10,587 nt of DNA, taken from an uncultured Mycoplasma sp. (GTDB taxonomy: Bacteria > Bacillota_I > Bacilli_A > RF39 > UBA660). Position 1 is the stretch's first letter. Each line of letters begins with the position of its first letter. The DNA lies in contig CANOGG010000018.1 in the NCBI GenBank assembly GCA_947565485.1, forward strand, positions 1 through 10,587, in the 5' to 3' direction. The notes under the pieces are model-generated. The model made no database searches. It saw only the letters and a list, made by a program, of their open reading frames with translations, and had not been told where the DNA came from. Below are positions 1 through 6,505 of the stretch, piece after piece. A program made the position numbers and the translations under genes.

Positions 1-183
1 ACACATAATAGTGTTAAGAAAGTTTTTAAGAATACTATAAAGAATAATGTTCCAATAAGAGTGGAAGATAATCAAGATATAGTAGTCCCTGGTGTAGGTT
101 TTATAAATGTTAAAGAGGCAGGGGTAGTGATGGCTAACATGGAAATATTAGAGGTAAGAAATAGTGTGACGATGATAAGTTAA
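1..183 (+). CDS. 3' end of an unrecognised gene upstream of mutL
   Basis: An open frame runs from the left edge to TAA at 181-183 and supplies the last 60 residues of a protein. The visible part is a basic stretch (VKKVFKNTIKNN) followed by a hydrophobic, probably beta-rich segment (DIVVPGVGFINVKEAGVV) and the end VTMIS. It lies 12 bases upstream of mutL, with mutL's ribosome-binding site directly after its stop, so the two are very likely co-transcribed. In many Bacillota mutS precedes mutL, but this tail has none of the features I expect at a MutS C terminus. I do not recognise the family and assign no function. Confidence 0.6.
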   Translation, partial: THNSVKKVFKNTIKNNVPIRVEDNQDIVVPGVGFINVKEAGVVMANMEILEVRNSVTMIS

Positions 184-195
184 GGAGTATTATAA

Positions 196-1965
196 ATGAG
201 TAAAATTCAGGTGATGAGTGAGAATTTAGCTAATAAAATAGCTGCGGGTGAAGTAGTAGAACGGTGTTCTAGTATCGTTAAAGAGTTAGTAGAAAATAGT
301 ATTGATGCAGGAGCGACTAACATTGTGATTAATCTAGTTAAAGGTGGGCTAGATGAAATAAGAGTGACTGATGATGGGGTTGGTATGGACGATGCAGATG
401 CGAAAATGGCTTTTTTTAGGCATGCGACCAGTAAAATATTTAGAGATGATGATTTGTTTTTTATAAATACGATGGGGTTTAGAGGAGAGGCGTTACCATC
501 GATTGCGAGTGTTTCAGAAGTGATGTTAGAAACAAGTGATGGTGAAAATTCTAGTTTTGTGCATATCAAGGGGGGTGAGATATTAGAAGAGAGAGCGGGT
601 AGTTTAAGAAAAGGCACAATGATTACAGTACGAAATTTATTTTATAATACGCCAGCAAGACTTAAGTATTTAAAGAGTGAGAATACGGAACTTTATAATT
701 CAGTTAACTTGGTGGAGAAACTTGCTCTTTCTTATCCTCATATTAAGTTTACGTTAACTAATAATGAGAAAGTAGTGATTAAGACTAGTGGGTCGGATAA
801 TTTGCTCAAAGTTATTCATGAAATTTATGGGCTTAATGTATCAAATAAGTGTTTGGAGTTTAGAGCCAGTAACAATGATTTTGATATATATGGATATGTG
901 TGTAAGCCGGAGGTATTAAAGTCGAATCGGAATGACATAAATACTTTTGTGAATGATAGAGTGGTGCGAAATATGGATATTAATCGAGCGATAAATGATG
1001 CTTATTATACCTATAAACCAGAGGGAAAATATCCAGTCGTGGTGTTAAAGGTAAATACAGATCCGACGCTAGTTGATGTAAATATTCATCCGACAAAGCA
1101 GGATATTAAGCTTAGTAAAATAAATGATTTATATGACCTTATATATGGGACAATTAAAGATGTTTTATATAATAATTTGCTTATTCCAAATGCGCTTAAG
1201 AATGAGAGTGTTAATATTATTAAGAATGAAGTGCTAGAAGAAATTGTTGCGAATATGGTAAGTGATGAGAAAGAAGAACGGGTTCAAACCGAGTTAGATT
1301 TTAAAATAGAGGTGGATGAGAAAAAAGAAAACTTAGAAGTTCGAGCAAGTGAAGAAGTAGTTGTCAATAAAGAGATGAAGACACTAATTCTTAGGCCAGT
1401 GGGATTAGCACTTGGAACGTATATTATTGCGGAGAATGAAGAGGGGATATATCTAATTGACCAGCATGCCGCGCAAGAGAGGATTAATTATGAGAGATAT
1501 ATGGAGGCTTTGCGAAAAAGAGTAAAAGCGACAGCAAATTTACTTATACCAATAACGGTGGAGCTGCGGGCAAGTGACTTTACAGTGTTAAAAGAAAATC
1601 TTAGAGTATTAGAAGATATGGGGTTTGTCGTAGAAGAGTTTGGGGTAAATACGTTTAAGATTACAGGGCATCCGTCTTGGTTACTGCAGGGACATGAAGA
1701 AGAAAGTGTGAGAAAGATTATCGATTTAGTGATTGTAAATAAAGATAATTTTGATGTGGTGAAGTTTAATGAGAATATTGCGATAACACTTGCTTGTAAG
1801 ATGAGTATAAAAGCTAATATGCATATAAGTATGGAAGAGATAGAAGAGTTATTAAATGAGTTAGTTGTGTGCGATAATCCTTATAATTGTCCACATGGAA
1901 GACCAACGATTATTAAGTTTAGTATCTATGATTTAGAGAAAATGTTTAAAAGAGTGATGAATTGA
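196..1965 (+). CDS. mutL: DNA mismatch repair endonuclease MutL
   Basis: MutL couples mismatch recognition by MutS to strand nicking and excision during post-replicative repair in the cytoplasm. The 589-residue protein has the N-terminal GHL ATPase motifs: ELVENSIDAGA (about 30-40), DDGVGM (about 59-64) and GFRGEAL (about 94-100). A charged, low-complexity linker lies around residues 340-400. The C-terminal dimerisation and nuclease domain keeps the metal-binding motifs: DQHA(x)2E(x)4E starting at D422, ACK at 533-535 and CPHGRP from C565, then MFKR near the end. This makes it the nicking-competent Bacillus type, unlike E. coli MutL. The start is set by AAGGAG 12 bases upstream, just after the preceding gene's stop. 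The TGA stop lies inside a terminator stem, so this is the last gene of its transcript. Length is usual for the family. Confidence 0.97.
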   Translation: MSKIQVMSENLANKIAAGEVVERCSSIVKELVENSIDAGATNIVINLVKGGLDEIRVTDDGVGMDDADAKMAFFRHATSKIFRDDDLFFINTMGFRGEALPSIASVSEVMLETSDGENSSFVHIKGGEILEERAGSLRKGTMITVRNLFYNTPARLKYLKSENTELYNSVNLVEKLALSYPHIKFTLTNNEKVVIKTSGSDNLLKVIHEIYGLNVSNKCLEFRASNNDFDIYGYVCKPEVLKSNRNDINTFVNDRVVRNMDINRAINDAYYTYKPEGKYPVVVLKVNTDPTLVDVNIHPTKQDIKLSKINDLYDLIYGTIKDVLYNNLLIPNALKNESVNIIKNEVLEEIVANMVSDEKEERVQTELDFKIEVDEKKENLEVRASEEVVVNKEMKTLILRPVGLALGTYIIAENEEGIYLIDQHAAQERINYERYMEALRKRVKATANLLIPITVELRASDFTVLKENLRVLEDMGFVVEEFGVNTFKITGHPSWLLQGHEEESVRKIIDLVIVNKDNFDVVKFNENIAITLACKMSIKANMHISMEEIEELLNELVVCDNPYNCPHGRPTIIKFSIYDLEKMFKRVMN

Positions 1966-1974
1966 CTCTTTTTT
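1948..1974 (+). terminator. Rho-independent terminator of mutL
   Basis: AAAAGAGT (1948-1955) pairs with ACTCTTTT (1965-1972) around a 9-base loop, and the T-run reaches 1974. The left arm and loop are the last mutL codons. The TGA stop (1963-1965) ends on the first base of the right arm, so the coding end doubles as the terminator. Confidence 0.75.
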
Positions 1975-1988
1975 AGTGGGAGAAAAAT

Positions 1989-2017
1989 TTGACAAATGAT
2001 GCGAGAAATGATAAAAT
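1989..2017 (+). promoter_or_regulatory. Sigma-A promoter for the 563-residue membrane protein
   Basis: A perfect -35 TTGACA (1989-1994), a 17-base spacer and -10 TAAAAT (2012-2017) match the housekeeping consensus closely. Transcription would start near 2024, about 38 bases before the preferred GTG start at 2062. It lies just after the mutL terminator, so this gene is a separate transcription unit. Confidence 0.8.
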
Positions 2018-2061
2018 AATCACCAATAAATAAAAAAAGATTAATTTTGGGGGGATTTTTA

Positions 2062-3753
2062 GTGAAAAACTTTAATTTTAATGTTAAGAAAATAAAAGAA
2101 TTTGGAGTGAAAAACTTTGTTTTAGAACGGGCTTTACCTTTTACTTTGGGAGCTATTATGTTAGTCAATCTTTTTGGGAAAGATGACGATAAGAAGCTTA
2201 GTAGGAAAAGAGAGACGAATAAAGAAGAAATAAGTGAACTTAGTGATATGGCAGCACTAGAAGAACAAGCGGTTAGTATGAAAGAGTATAGAGCCAGTGA
2301 TTATAAATTTGTTTATATTAATGGTAATGTATATTTAACTCAAGAGACTTCGACTTATTTAGGTTGTGATGTATATTTGAAATATTTTGATGTGGTTAGT
2401 CATGAGTTAGTGGGATTTGTGCAGAAAAATGAGAAACAATATAATTTTTTAGACAGAGATTTCTTAGGGATAGGATATGGTAAAGAGATACCAGAAGGGG
2501 CGGTTATTCCTGTTAGTAGTGTGATAGCAACTGAATATTTTGATGACACTGTTTATAATTATTTTGTATCTAATAGTCGAGATTTGGTAGATATGCTTGA
2601 TAATAGATATATTGAAGAAAAACCAGCGCCATTTTTACCGAAAGAAAAGAATAATCGTTTGATTGAGGTATTTCAAAGTGATGATGAACCACAGAGAGGT
2701 CCCGTAGTTAAAACACAAAAATTTTCACTTTATAGTGACAAGTTAGATAAGATAACTTTAATTGGAGTGCGTCTTAGTGCTAATCAAAATGATGTTCGCT
2801 ATAATTATGTGTATGATTATCTAACAGGTAATATTTATGGTTTAACTTTGCCGAAATATTCGCATGTAATTGTAGAAAATGTCGATTTGTCATGGACGAT
2901 AAAGGAGCTTAAAAAGTATAGTGATGTTTGTTATAGTATTGATGATTTGTATGTTTTTGATACAACTTTAGGAAATGTTACTAATGTTATTGGAAAGAAA
3001 GAAGACTTTTATTATTTAAATTTGAAAGAAAAGTTAGATGATAAGGGAATAGGTAAGTCTTATGTTGACGTGATGCATGATAATGCCGTTGTTTATCAAT
3101 ATAAAGATAATGGGACAATTAATTATTATAATCATACTGAAAATATATTTATTGATGCGGTAATGCAAGATAGTGACAAGACTATAGTACCAATGACAGA
3201 TTTTTTAGAATCTCATGGGTTAGAACCTTTTATTCAAAATACGATATCGCGAAGTGAGATTAATGATATAACTGTGTATTTAGAGGCAATAAGAAATGGT
3301 GAGACAATAGAGCTTGCTAGTAGACCAGCCACACTTAATTTAAGTGTAAAAGATGAAGAAATAGTTAGTGCGGATGATTTGGTGGTAATTGACCCTTTAG
3401 CGGAGGGAATTACGATTATCGGTGAAGATTGTAAAAAATATTATTTTGTGAAGTTTGAAAAGATTGATAGTCAAGAAGATGTATTTTATAAAGATATTTA
3501 TGATGATACAGGACTCGCAGTTATTAGTACAAATGGAGATTGGATGTTTTATGATTCGACATCAATTAATCTTGATGGGTCGGTTATAGATATACGTTTA
3601 CCAATGAAGGATTTGGATATGGGTGTGAGAAAAATTAATGACTTTTTAGCCGAGAAAGGGCTAGATTATTTTATTAAAGATAGTTACACGGGACGAGATA
3701 TTGCGAATATTTATGAGTATGTGATGAATAATACTTTGAATAAATCTCGATAA
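2062..3753 (+). CDS. Unrecognised single-pass membrane-anchored protein with internal repeats
   Basis: I do not recognise this 563-residue protein. I chose the GTG at 2062 because a G-run (2049-2054) sits about 7 bases before it as ribosome-binding site; a TTG at 2047 in the same frame would lie inside that site. A basic N terminus (VKNFNFNVKKIKEFGVKN) precedes one short hydrophobic segment (about residues 23-37, ALPFTLGAIMLVNLF) and then KDDDKK. The rest is hydrophilic, rich in Tyr, Asp and aromatic-containing strands. A helical module occurs twice: DFLESHGLEPFI starting at D380 and DFLAEKGLDYFI starting at D527, each followed by a similar [SR/GR]xxIxxIxxY stretch. Strand-rich blocks with YDYLTGNIYGL-like sequence precede them. 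It is transcribed from its own promoter. A structural or envelope role is possible, but nothing shows a catalytic function. Confidence 0.85.
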   Translation: MKNFNFNVKKIKEFGVKNFVLERALPFTLGAIMLVNLFGKDDDKKLSRKRETNKEEISELSDMAALEEQAVSMKEYRASDYKFVYINGNVYLTQETSTYLGCDVYLKYFDVVSHELVGFVQKNEKQYNFLDRDFLGIGYGKEIPEGAVIPVSSVIATEYFDDTVYNYFVSNSRDLVDMLDNRYIEEKPAPFLPKEKNNRLIEVFQSDDEPQRGPVVKTQKFSLYSDKLDKITLIGVRLSANQNDVRYNYVYDYLTGNIYGLTLPKYSHVIVENVDLSWTIKELKKYSDVCYSIDDLYVFDTTLGNVTNVIGKKEDFYYLNLKEKLDDKGIGKSYVDVMHDNAVVYQYKDNGTINYYNHTENIFIDAVMQDSDKTIVPMTDFLESHGLEPFIQNTISRSEINDITVYLEAIRNGETIELASRPATLNLSVKDEEIVSADDLVVIDPLAEGITIIGEDCKKYYFVKFEKIDSQEDVFYKDIYDDTGLAVISTNGDWMFYDSTSINLDGSVIDIRLPMKDLDMGVRKINDFLAEKGLDYFIKDSYTGRDIANIYEYVMNNTLNKSR

Positions 3754-3756
3754 ATA

Positions 3757-3773
3757 TTGCCAATTTTTGCCAA
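3757..3773. promoter_or_regulatory. Direct repeat TTGCCAA x2, candidate operator
   Basis: TTGCCAA occurs at 3757-3763 and 3767-3773, exactly 10 bp apart, so both copies face the same side of the helix. The pair ends 9 bp before the -35 element of the promoter for the two small Xre genes. This suggests a binding site for a regulator, perhaps one of those Xre proteins. That is inference from position and spacing only. Confidence 0.35.
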
Positions 3774-3782
3774 AAAATTCTC

Positions 3783-3811
3783 TTGTATTCAGATAAATAT
3801 CGGGATATAAT
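3783..3811 (+). promoter_or_regulatory. Sigma-A promoter for the xre-xre-gmk cluster
   Basis: -35 TTGTAT (3783-3788), a 17-base spacer and a perfect -10 TATAAT (3806-3811). The start point would be near 3818, leaving a leader of about 90 bases before the ATG at 3910. The leader shows no strong structure that I can see by eye. Confidence 0.7.
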
Positions 3812-3909
3812 ACTAGTAGGTAGAAGAGGAAACTGATAAAAGGAAGTATTACTTCATAGAATAAAATCTCAAAAACCATTAAAATAAATAGTGGAGAGTG
3901 AATATAAAA

Positions 3910-4155
3910 ATGACGACGTTTAAAAGAGATTTTAGTTTTAATCAAAATATAATTGAAGTAGTAGCACGGAATGTGAGAAAGTATAGGAAAATGGCGGGAA
4001 TTACCCAAGAGCAGCTGGCGATTGATATTGGAGTTTCAAATGATTTTTTAAGAAGATTTGAGACGACCTTTGGAAAAGAAGGAATGGCGCTTAATACTCT
4101 TTATAAAATTTCGATTGTTTTAAATGTTTCAATGGATAAATTTTTTGAAGAATAA
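3910..4155 (+). CDS. Small Xre-family HTH regulator (first of a pair)
   Basis: This 81-residue cytoplasmic DNA-binding protein is a single Xre/HTH_3 domain. After about 15 residues come helix 1 (NVRKYRKMAG), the turn ITQEQLAIDIGVS with the Gln typical of the family, the recognition-helix region NDFLRRFET, and the closing helices ending SMDKFFEE. There is no second domain for ligand binding or dimerisation. The ATG at 3910 is preferred. An in-frame GTG at 3898 overlaps the likely Shine-Dalgarno GGAGAG at 3893-3898; its 11-base distance to ATG is a little long, so the start is not certain. It follows a strong promoter and a direct-repeat operator candidate, and it is a paralogue of the next gene (shared NDFL-RFE and DKFF-E patterns). 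The target is unknown; autoregulation is a reasonable guess. Confidence 0.85.
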   Translation: MTTFKRDFSFNQNIIEVVARNVRKYRKMAGITQEQLAIDIGVSNDFLRRFETTFGKEGMALNTLYKISIVLNVSMDKFFEE

Positions 4156-4161
4156 AAGGGG

Positions 4162-4190
4162 TTTAATTTTTCTATAAAACAGTGTAAAAT
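4162..4190 (+). promoter_or_regulatory. Possible weak internal promoter before the second xre gene
   Basis: TTTAAT (4162-4167), a 17-base spacer and TAAAAT (4185-4190). The -35 matches consensus at only three positions, so in this AT-rich spacer it may be chance. The 53-base gap between the two xre genes would allow a separate start. Confidence 0.25.
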
Positions 4191-4208
4191 ATATATTGAG
4201 GTGTACTA

Positions 4209-4442
4209 ATGAATACTGAGACTAAAGATGATATAATGTATAGGACTGTAGGTAAGAATATTAGAAAATATAGAGAGCTTAAGGGTTTATCAGTGACAGA
4301 GTTAAGCAAGTATGCAGATTTGAAAAATGATTTTTTGGAAAGATTTGAAGAGGGAAAGAAGAATATTGTAATATCTATTTATGATTTGTATAAAGTTAGT
4401 GTGATATTAGAGATAAGTATTGATAAGTTTTTTGTAGAATAG
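4209..4442 (+). CDS. Small Xre-family HTH regulator (second of a pair)
   Basis: A 77-residue single-domain Xre/HTH_3 protein. Helix 1 (NIRKYRELKG), the turn LSVTELSKYADLK, the recognition region NDFLERFEEGKK and the C-terminal helices ending SIDKFFVE align along their whole length with the preceding 81-residue protein, so the pair looks like an old tandem duplication. Here the usual TQ of the second helix is replaced by VT. The ATG has GAGG 7 bases upstream. Its stop overlaps the ribosome-binding site of gmk (4442-4447), with 11 bases between stop and gmk ATG, which implies translation from one message with gmk. The regulon is unknown. Sitting between a promoter and gmk-sigK, it could control this operon. 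Confidence 0.85.
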   Translation: MNTETKDDIMYRTVGKNIRKYRELKGLSVTELSKYADLKNDFLERFEEGKKNIVISIYDLYKVSVILEISIDKFFVE

Positions 4443-4453
4443 AGGGGTAATGG

Positions 4454-5101
4454 ATGATAAAAACTAAGAAAAAAGGAAGTCTTATAATTATTTCAGGGAC
4501 GACTTGTGCAGGTAAGGGAACAGTTATTCAGGAGTTACTTAAAAGAAATGATAATCTTCATTTGTCTATTTCGTATACATCAAGGTCAATTAGAAGAGGA
4601 GAAGTAGATGGAAGAGATTATTATTTTGTGTCGCCAGAAGAATTTCAAAAAAGAATAGAAGAGGGGGCTTTTTTAGAGTATGCGCAAGTACAGTATGGTT
4701 GTTATTATGGAACGCCTAAAAAAGAGATTAGAGAAATGTTAGAGGAAGGTAAGGATATAATACTAGAAATTGATGTTAATGGAGCGAGGCAGATAAAAGA
4801 GTTATACCCAGAGACGATTTTAATATTTATTATGGCGCCTTCAATGGAAGTAGTAAAGGAGAGAATAAAGAGGAGAAATGCGGAGGATGCTGAACAGATT
4901 GTAAAGAGGTTTAAGAGGGCTTATCAAGAAATAAATGAGATAAATAAGTATAATTATGTGGTTGTAAATGATGTTTTAGAGGATGCGGTTAGAAAAGTAG
5001 AGGCAATACTAGTTAGTGAGAAGTGTAGAGTAGATAGAATTGAAGAGATAGAAATGGAGAATGAGGAAGAGATTATTCATGAGTTTTTGATGGATAGTTA
5101 A
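4454..5101 (+). CDS. gmk: Guanylate kinase
   Basis: Guanylate kinase transfers phosphate from ATP to GMP or dGMP, giving GDP or dGDP for nucleotide and (p)ppGpp pools in the cytoplasm. The 215 residues show the P-loop SGTTCAGKGT (14-23), the GMP-binding stretch TSRSIRRGEVDGRDYYF (42-58, with R44, R47 and Y56), FLEYA (73-77, E75), YYGTP (84-88), LEIDVNGA (104-111, D107) and the lid region KERIKRR (135-141). The P-loop has Cys18 where most family members have Gly (GPSGAGKGT). The C terminus from about residue 190 carries an acidic extension (IEEIEMENEEEII). Ribosome-binding site GAGGGG lies 6 bases before the ATG and overlaps the stop of the upstream regulator. rpoZ, the frequent neighbour of gmk, is not present here. 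A terminator follows. Confidence 0.95.
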   Translation: MIKTKKKGSLIIISGTTCAGKGTVIQELLKRNDNLHLSISYTSRSIRRGEVDGRDYYFVSPEEFQKRIEEGAFLEYAQVQYGCYYGTPKKEIREMLEEGKDIILEIDVNGARQIKELYPETILIFIMAPSMEVVKERIKRRNAEDAEQIVKRFKRAYQEINEINKYNYVVVNDVLEDAVRKVEAILVSEKCRVDRIEEIEMENEEEIIHEFLMDS

Positions 5102-5106
5102 TAGAG

Positions 5107-5133
5107 AAGGGACTAGAAATATGTCTTTTTTTT
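5107..5133 (+). terminator. Terminator between gmk and sigK
   Basis: AAGGGAC (5107-5113) pairs with GTCTTTT (5123-5129), with two G-U pairs, around a 9-base loop and is followed by an 8-base T-run (5126-5133). The stem is weak, so partial read-through into sigK is possible, but it suggests sigK has separate control. Confidence 0.5.
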
Positions 5134-5183
5134 CATAATAAAGGGGAGAGAATAATAAACTTTAGTAAGAGGGGTTAAGTTAA

Positions 5184-5879
5184 ATGTTTTGGAATTTATT
5201 AAATTTACTTAAAGATATGCTTTTTTTTACGGGGTCTTATTCGAATCAGGTGTTTCCCGAGCCTTTAAGTTCAGAAGAAGAGAGTAGAGTAATAGAGGCG
5301 ATGCTTAAGGGTGATAGAGAAGCGAGAAATAAGCTTATTGAGCATAATCTGAGGTTAGTAGCGCATATAGTGAAGAAATTTGAGAATGGGAAGTTTGATA
5401 CAGATGATTTGATTAGTATTGGGACAATTGGGCTTATTAAGGGAATAGATTCTTATAATAGTGATAAAGCGACAAAGATTACGACTTATGCGGCAAGATG
5501 TATAGAAAATGAGATATTGATGCATTTTAGAAGTAATAAAAAGAATGGGTTAACAGTTAGTTTGAATGATTCGATTGGGTATGATAAAGATGGGAATGAG
5601 GTTAATTTGATGGATGTGATTAAAGATGAGTCAGTGCCAATTCCCGAGTTATTGCATCTTAATGATAATGTTAATTTGCTCAAGAAATATTTGAAGATAT
5701 TAAGTTCTAGAGAAAGAAATATTTTAGTTAAGAGATATGGGCTATTGGATAGTGATGAGTATACACAAAAAGAAATAGCAAAGATGATGCATATATCGAG
5801 AAGTTATGTATCGAGAATTGAGAAAAGGGCACTTACAAAGATATTAAGAGAATTTATTAAAAATAATAAGGAACTTTAG
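5184..5879 (+). CDS. sigK: RNA polymerase sporulation sigma factor, pro-sigma-K
   Basis: Sigma-K directs late mother-cell transcription during endospore formation (coat and cortex genes). The 231-residue protein has a hydrophobic leader (1-17, MFWNLLNLLKDMLFFTG) followed by SYSNQVFPEPLSSEEE, matching the pro-sequence/mature junction of Bacillus pro-sigma-K, which the membrane protease SpoIVFB cleaves. Region 2 is almost canonical: LIEHNLRLVAHIVKKFE (51-67), DDLISIGTIGLIKGIDSY (74-91), TTYAARCIENEILMHFR (100-116). Region 4 has SSRERNILVKRYGL (174-187) and the helix-turn-helix YTQKEIAKMMHISRSYVSRIEKRA (193-216). The close relative sigma-E is less likely because of the short leader and the FPxPLSS junction. 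AGAGGGG lies 9 bases before the ATG. The gene is intact, not split by a skin-type element. Its last codons form the left arm of the terminator shared with the convergent regulator gene. Confidence 0.93.
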   Translation: MFWNLLNLLKDMLFFTGSYSNQVFPEPLSSEEESRVIEAMLKGDREARNKLIEHNLRLVAHIVKKFENGKFDTDDLISIGTIGLIKGIDSYNSDKATKITTYAARCIENEILMHFRSNKKNGLTVSLNDSIGYDKDGNEVNLMDVIKDESVPIPELLHLNDNVNLLKKYLKILSSRERNILVKRYGLLDSDEYTQKEIAKMMHISRSYVSRIEKRALTKILREFIKNNKEL

Positions 5880-5900
5880 AAGGGATTAAAGTTCCTTATT
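5865..5900. terminator. Bidirectional terminator between sigK and the convergent regulator
   Basis: AATAAGGAACTTT (5865-5877) and AAAGTTCCTTATT (5888-5900) form a perfect 13-bp stem with a 10-base loop. Both arms are coding: the left arm encodes the NKEL end of sigma-K on the + strand and the right arm encodes the NKEL end of the regulator on the - strand. A-rich sequence precedes the left arm and gives a T-rich end in the leftward direction. The rightward T-tract is short, so termination may be better leftward. Confidence 0.75.
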
Positions 5901-6323
5901 GTCAGTACGACCGAAGAGATAGTCAGCGCTTAGGTGATATTTTTGACAGATGGTAGTTAGGAAGATGGTAGGGATGAGGTTGCGGCCTTTTTCGTAGTTA
6001 CAGATAACACTTTTATTGGTATTTAAGAGTTTAGCAACATTTTCTTGAGTGAGGTTATTAGTTTTGCGAAATTCTTTAAATCTTGTTTTAAAAGTTTCTA
6101 AATTGAAGTTCGTAGTAATATTTTGGGGTTTGTTAGTTAGACATAAAATATAATCTAGAGAGATGTTAAATATTTCACAAAAAGAAATTAGTCTTTTAAT
6201 AGGTATAGCTTCGATGCCATCTTCCCAGATGGCATAGGAACTACGATTGACATTTAATAATTGGGCGACATTTTCTTGATTTTTTTGGTTGGCATTGCGA
6301 ATTTTTTTTAAATTTGTTTCCAT
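5886..6323 (-). CDS. Double-domain Xre regulator of cassette 1
   Basis: A 145-residue cytoplasmic protein made of two Xre/HTH_3 domains in one chain. Domain 1 (about 4-62) has LKKIRNANQKNQENVAQLLNVNRSSYAIWEDG and ends in FNISLDYILCLT. Domain 2 (about 78-140) has RFKEFRKTNNLTQENVAKLLNTNKSVICNYEKG and ends in YHLSADYLFGRTD. Two helix-turn-helix units in one chain could bind an inverted-repeat operator as a single-chain pseudo-dimer or give tetravalent binding; this is inference. AGGTG lies 8 bases upstream of the ATG. It diverges from the surface-protein gene at 6532, whose promoter lies about 77 bp away and carries an inverted repeat at its start site, so I infer it represses or activates that gene. 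A clear paralogue lies at 7922-8371. Domain 1 is less canonical (EDG for EKG) and may bind differently. Confidence 0.88.
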   Translation of the reverse strand: METNLKKIRNANQKNQENVAQLLNVNRSSYAIWEDGIEAIPIKRLISFCEIFNISLDYILCLTNKPQNITTNFNLETFKTRFKEFRKTNNLTQENVAKLLNTNKSVICNYEKGRNLIPTIFLTTICQKYHLSADYLFGRTDNKEL

Positions 6324-6399
6324 ATATGTTTCACCTGATGTAATTTTCTCATTTTATTAAATGATTAAAAATCTGTTGTTGGATATATGAAACTTTTTC

Positions 6400-6428
6400 T
6401 TGACTTTGGATGTAAATGATACTATAAT
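6400..6428 (+). promoter_or_regulatory. Sigma-A promoter of surface-protein gene 1
   Basis: TTGACT (6400-6405), a 17-base spacer and TATAAT (6423-6428). Transcription would start near 6435, giving a leader of about 97 bases. The same hexamers and spacing recur at 8444-8472 before the second copy. It is nearly consensus, so without repression it should be strong. Confidence 0.85.
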
Positions 6429-6433
6429 TTTAG

Positions 6434-6458
6434 TATAAACTAGGATATTCAGTTTATA
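6434..6458. promoter_or_regulatory. Inverted repeat at the start site of cassette 1, candidate regulator operator
   Basis: TATAAACT (6434-6441) and AGTTTATA (6451-6458) are perfect inverted 8-mers separated by 9 bp, beginning 6 bp after the -10 element and so covering the start point. A third half-site, AGTTTATA, lies at 6473-6480, 22 bp (two helical turns) from the second. The arrangement is conserved in cassette 2. In RNA it could also form a 5'-end hairpin. Confidence 0.55.
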
Positions 6459-6481
6459 GTTATGGAAAAGTAAGTTTATAA

Positions 6482-6493
6482 ATATCTAGATAT
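6482..6493. promoter_or_regulatory. 12-bp palindrome in leader of cassette 1
   Basis: ATATCTAGATAT is a perfect 12-bp palindrome in the untranslated leader, 38 bases before the start codon. The identical 12-mer is present at 8527-8538 in cassette 2. It may be a protein-binding site or a dimerising or pairing element in the RNA. Confidence 0.4.
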
Positions 6494-6505
6494 GAAATTG
6501 ATTAA

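Noticed and set aside
1-183. C terminus of MutS
   Set aside because: Gene order would favour it, but the residues show no MutS helix-turn-helix or typical acidic C-terminal tail.
207-617. Leftward open frame of about 136 codons inside mutL
   Set aside because: It lies fully opposite the conserved ATPase domain of mutL, has no ribosome-binding site worth noting and reads as a low-complexity Ser/Thr/Ile shadow.
3661-4008. Leftward open frame spanning the end of the 563-residue gene and the first small xre gene
   Set aside because: It covers two rightward genes and a rightward promoter; its Phe/Ile-rich product is typical of the reverse strand of AT-rich coding DNA.
5116-5141. Sigma-E-type promoter for sigK (AATATG then CATAATAA)
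   Set aside because: The spacing between the two elements is about 10 bases, too short for sigma-E, and the elements overlap the terminator hairpin. The true sigK promoter is not identified.
6324-6400. Promoter of the leftward regulator gene of cassette 1
   Set aside because: Several AT-rich -10-like hexamers exist, but none has an acceptable -35 at 16-18 bp; the same holds for 8372-8444, so no call was made.
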